Below, in pieces: positions 61,885 to 64,000 of a DNA stretch of 64,000 nt. The stretch's first letter is position 1. The number at the start of each line of letters is the position of its first letter. A program made the position numbers and the translations under genes. The stretch is from Apiospora phragmitis (lineage: Eukaryota; Ascomycota; Sordariomycetes; Amphisphaeriales; Apiosporaceae). The notes below the pieces were generated by a model. The model made no database searches, had not been told where the DNA came from, and saw only the letters and a list, made by a program, of their open reading frames with translations. The DNA is taken from positions 248,001 to 312,000 of the forward strand of contig JAQQWL010000012.1 of the NCBI GenBank assembly GCA_038363925.1, in the 5' to 3' direction.

Positions 61885-64000
61885 TACACGCTTAGAGGTA
61901 TTAGGTTATTATACGGGTTCGCTTTTTAACTAAGTAATTTATTAATTAACAGCTTTATTTATAGTAAATTCGGCAGGTTTCTCGTTCGAACTGCCGGTTT
62001 TTATATAATAACCTAAGTTAAAACGTGTTCATAAGTCGCTAATTCCTATCCTATCCTAATAGTCAGCTATTATATAATAATCTATTACCGTAAACTAGTT
62101 TATTTCTTTTCGTATAGTTATTTATAAACCGTTTATTAATTAAATACGTATTTATAGCCAGGTCTCGATATAATTCCTTCGTTAAATATCGTTTCGATAG
62201 TATCTAATCTGTTACTATACTTAGCGATACGCGAAAGTCTAAAAATAACGATTTATATGTTAGTTTTTAATTAATAAGGGCCGGTATAAACTCCGGAACT
62301 CCTCGGTAGGCTCGTATAATTAAGGTATAGAGAGCGATCTCTCTTTTAAATCCCTTTTCGAGGGCTCGTTATACGAATTAAAACTTATTTAATAAGATTT
62401 CTAAAACCTCGATAAGTTATTTTTCGGCGTTTTTACTTTTTACTTATATAAAATAAGTTATTATTTAATTTATAAAATATTATACGTAATTTATTATTAT
62501 ATTAAAATACGAGTCTATAAGGTAGTATATCTTGTTTTATCTTTTTTTAAATCTAATATAATTAAAATAAAATGCCTCTATACGGCCGGAAAAAATATTC
62601 GGGAAGATTATATAGTATTAATCTTTTAATATATCTAGCTGTCGATATATTTTAATAAATATTTATACTTTATTATAAAAGATATCGTATAGTTTATCGG
62701 TATAGTTCTTTTCTTTCTTTTATAGTTTCGAAAAAGTAACGACTTTATTTTAATCGATTTTACCGTTATAAATAGCTCGGTTTAAAAGAATATCGTATTT
62801 TATAACGCAAGCTAGACTAAATAATTATACGGTTTAGTCTGGCGGTACCGGAGTCGGAAAAGGAAAAAGGACGATATCTTACGACGTTTAAATACTTATA
62901 AATTTAGGGTTAGACGTCGGGCCTAAAGTGTCCCGTAGTATTATAAACGATTACTCTATATAGAAACCGGGTGTTTCTCGTTTAAGCGGCGGTTATTCGA
63001 TTATTTATTTTAAATAAGAGTATAAAACATCCTTTTTTTAGGTTTCCGAAGTCGGTTCTATTAGTTAGTCTTATTAATATATAAGAGCGGCCGGTAATAT
63101 TAAGTTTATAAGTTTAGCTTTAAAGGATCCGTTCGTTAATATATTAATTCCGTATTTTTTAAAATAATTAAAAAACTCTTTTTAAAACGTACGGTTAACT
63201 TAACCGAATTAGTACTCGGTTTATCCGTCGAACTCGGTAATAAACGACTTTTAAAAGGAGGTCCCCTTTATTTTTAATATATAATATTTTAAGAAGTATT
63301 ATATAAAGTACGTTATAAATAATTCGGGTATTATTTTTTTAAAAAGTACGTTTAAAGGTTCGAGTTTTTAAAAAGCAAGGTTAACGTTTTCTTTCTAAAC
63401 TATTAAAGGGATCTCGATATTTTAAGAAACTTTTTTATATGTAAATAGTTCGGGGTCTAGGGTTATCGGTTTATTTAAGTTCGATACGTCTAGGCTCGGT
63501 CTCGATTCGCCGACCGTAATTAATTCTATTTTAATAAGGGTTATCGTTTTATAGATCGTATAACAAGGTTATTTAAATATATAGTTATATATAGCTTAAC
63601 TAGTTTCGTATATAATTCGAAACCTGGTTTCCTCCTTATAATATACACTTGGGAAAAGGGGTTCCTCCTCGTACGGTTAATTTAGTTCGGCTCTTCCTCC
63701 GAATCTCTAACGGGCGGAAATTCTCGGGGCTCCTTAGCATGGTCGCCCTTACATCGATAGGGGCGTAAAACCGTTTCTTTACTTTTATTAATTTATAATT
63801 ATTTCACGTAACTATTAATTAATATTAAATAAGCTTTCGTATATATATATATAAATGGGTTCTAAGTTTAATCGAGGTTATATTACTATATGTTATTATT
63901 TATATTTATTTCTTATACTAGCTACGAGGGGTATCGTATACCCCTCTTATTAAAATAAAAAAGGGGTTTATACGCGTAAGCACGTAGCACCCTTTTTAGA
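61885..64000 (-). mobile_element. Second LTR retrotransposon, inverted, runs off the window
   Basis: Reading on the minus strand from the window end, an LTR of ~200 bp (63800-64000) is followed by internal sequence. This matches the first element from ~52390 to ~54345, including the block with GAGCCCCGAGAATTTCCGCC and CGTACGAGGAGGAACC. It is cut at 61885 by the outer DNA transposon. It belongs to the same family as the element at 52176-59162 but is a different copy. No frame survives. Confidence 0.7.

Larger units (their letters stand above)
50750..64000. other. RIP-like AT-rich block
   Basis: The whole block is dominated by A and T with frequent TpA. CpA and TpG are rare while CpG remains, and no open frame reaches 60 codons on either strand. 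That pattern, together with C/T and G/A differences between repeat copies, is the known signature of repeat-induced point mutation in Pezizomycotina. The cytosines probably carry DNA methylation and heterochromatin in vivo (inference). Confidence 0.85.

Noticed and set aside
50750..64000. CRISPR-like or centromeric array
   Set aside because: Repeats are long inverted or direct halves of transposons with target duplications, not short regular arrays. AT-richness is explained by RIP.

Overview
The window comes from a filamentous ascomycete, most likely a Pezizomycotina such as a Sordariomycete (inference). The coding part is GC-rich. Genes carry many short GT-AG introns with fungal branch motifs, and the gene set is eukaryotic (26S proteasome, snoRNP, DASH, TFIID, ESCRT). 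The last 13.5 kb is an AT-rich block with the look of repeat-induced point mutation (RIP): almost no CpA/TpG, much TpA, and no open frame of useful length.

Layout. 0.6-1.8 kb holds a secreted GH16 beta-glucanase. 2.2-9.7 kb is an accessory stretch of unrecognised genes, including two related genes on the minus strand, a possible membrane-protein gene, a methyltransferase-like fragment and a small ORF behind a TATA box. 10.4-33.7 kb is a dense housekeeping region: NOP56, a kinase-like protein, RPN3, an AMSH-type deubiquitinase, prefoldin subunit 6, VPS4, a broken F-box gene, a Bet v1/SRPBCC-like protein, a SET-domain protein, a DsbA/FrnE-like oxidoreductase and SPC34. 36.3-47.8 kb holds an acidic low-complexity protein, TAF12 with a coding-looking stretch beyond its stop, the 13-exon ADE4 and an NmrA-like reductase. 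At 49.6 kb the 5' part of a secretory lipase gene runs into the AT-rich block.

The AT-rich block resolves by eye into nested insertions. A ~7 kb LTR retrotransposon (207-bp LTRs, 5-bp target duplication) lies inside a ~1.9 kb Tc1/mariner-type transposon (TA duplication). That transposon lies inside a second, inverted copy of itself, which abuts a further inverted LTR element reaching the window end.

The genes form no single pathway. AMSH and VPS4 both act on the ESCRT route and lie 2.5 kb apart, and prefoldin 6 and VPS4 are divergent. A recurring oddity is that at least eight genes need single-base corrections, mostly in homopolymer runs, to restore conserved frames. This looks more like base-calling error than biology, but it affects how every broken gene here should be read. 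Exon borders were placed by hand from splice consensus and phase. No database search was possible.
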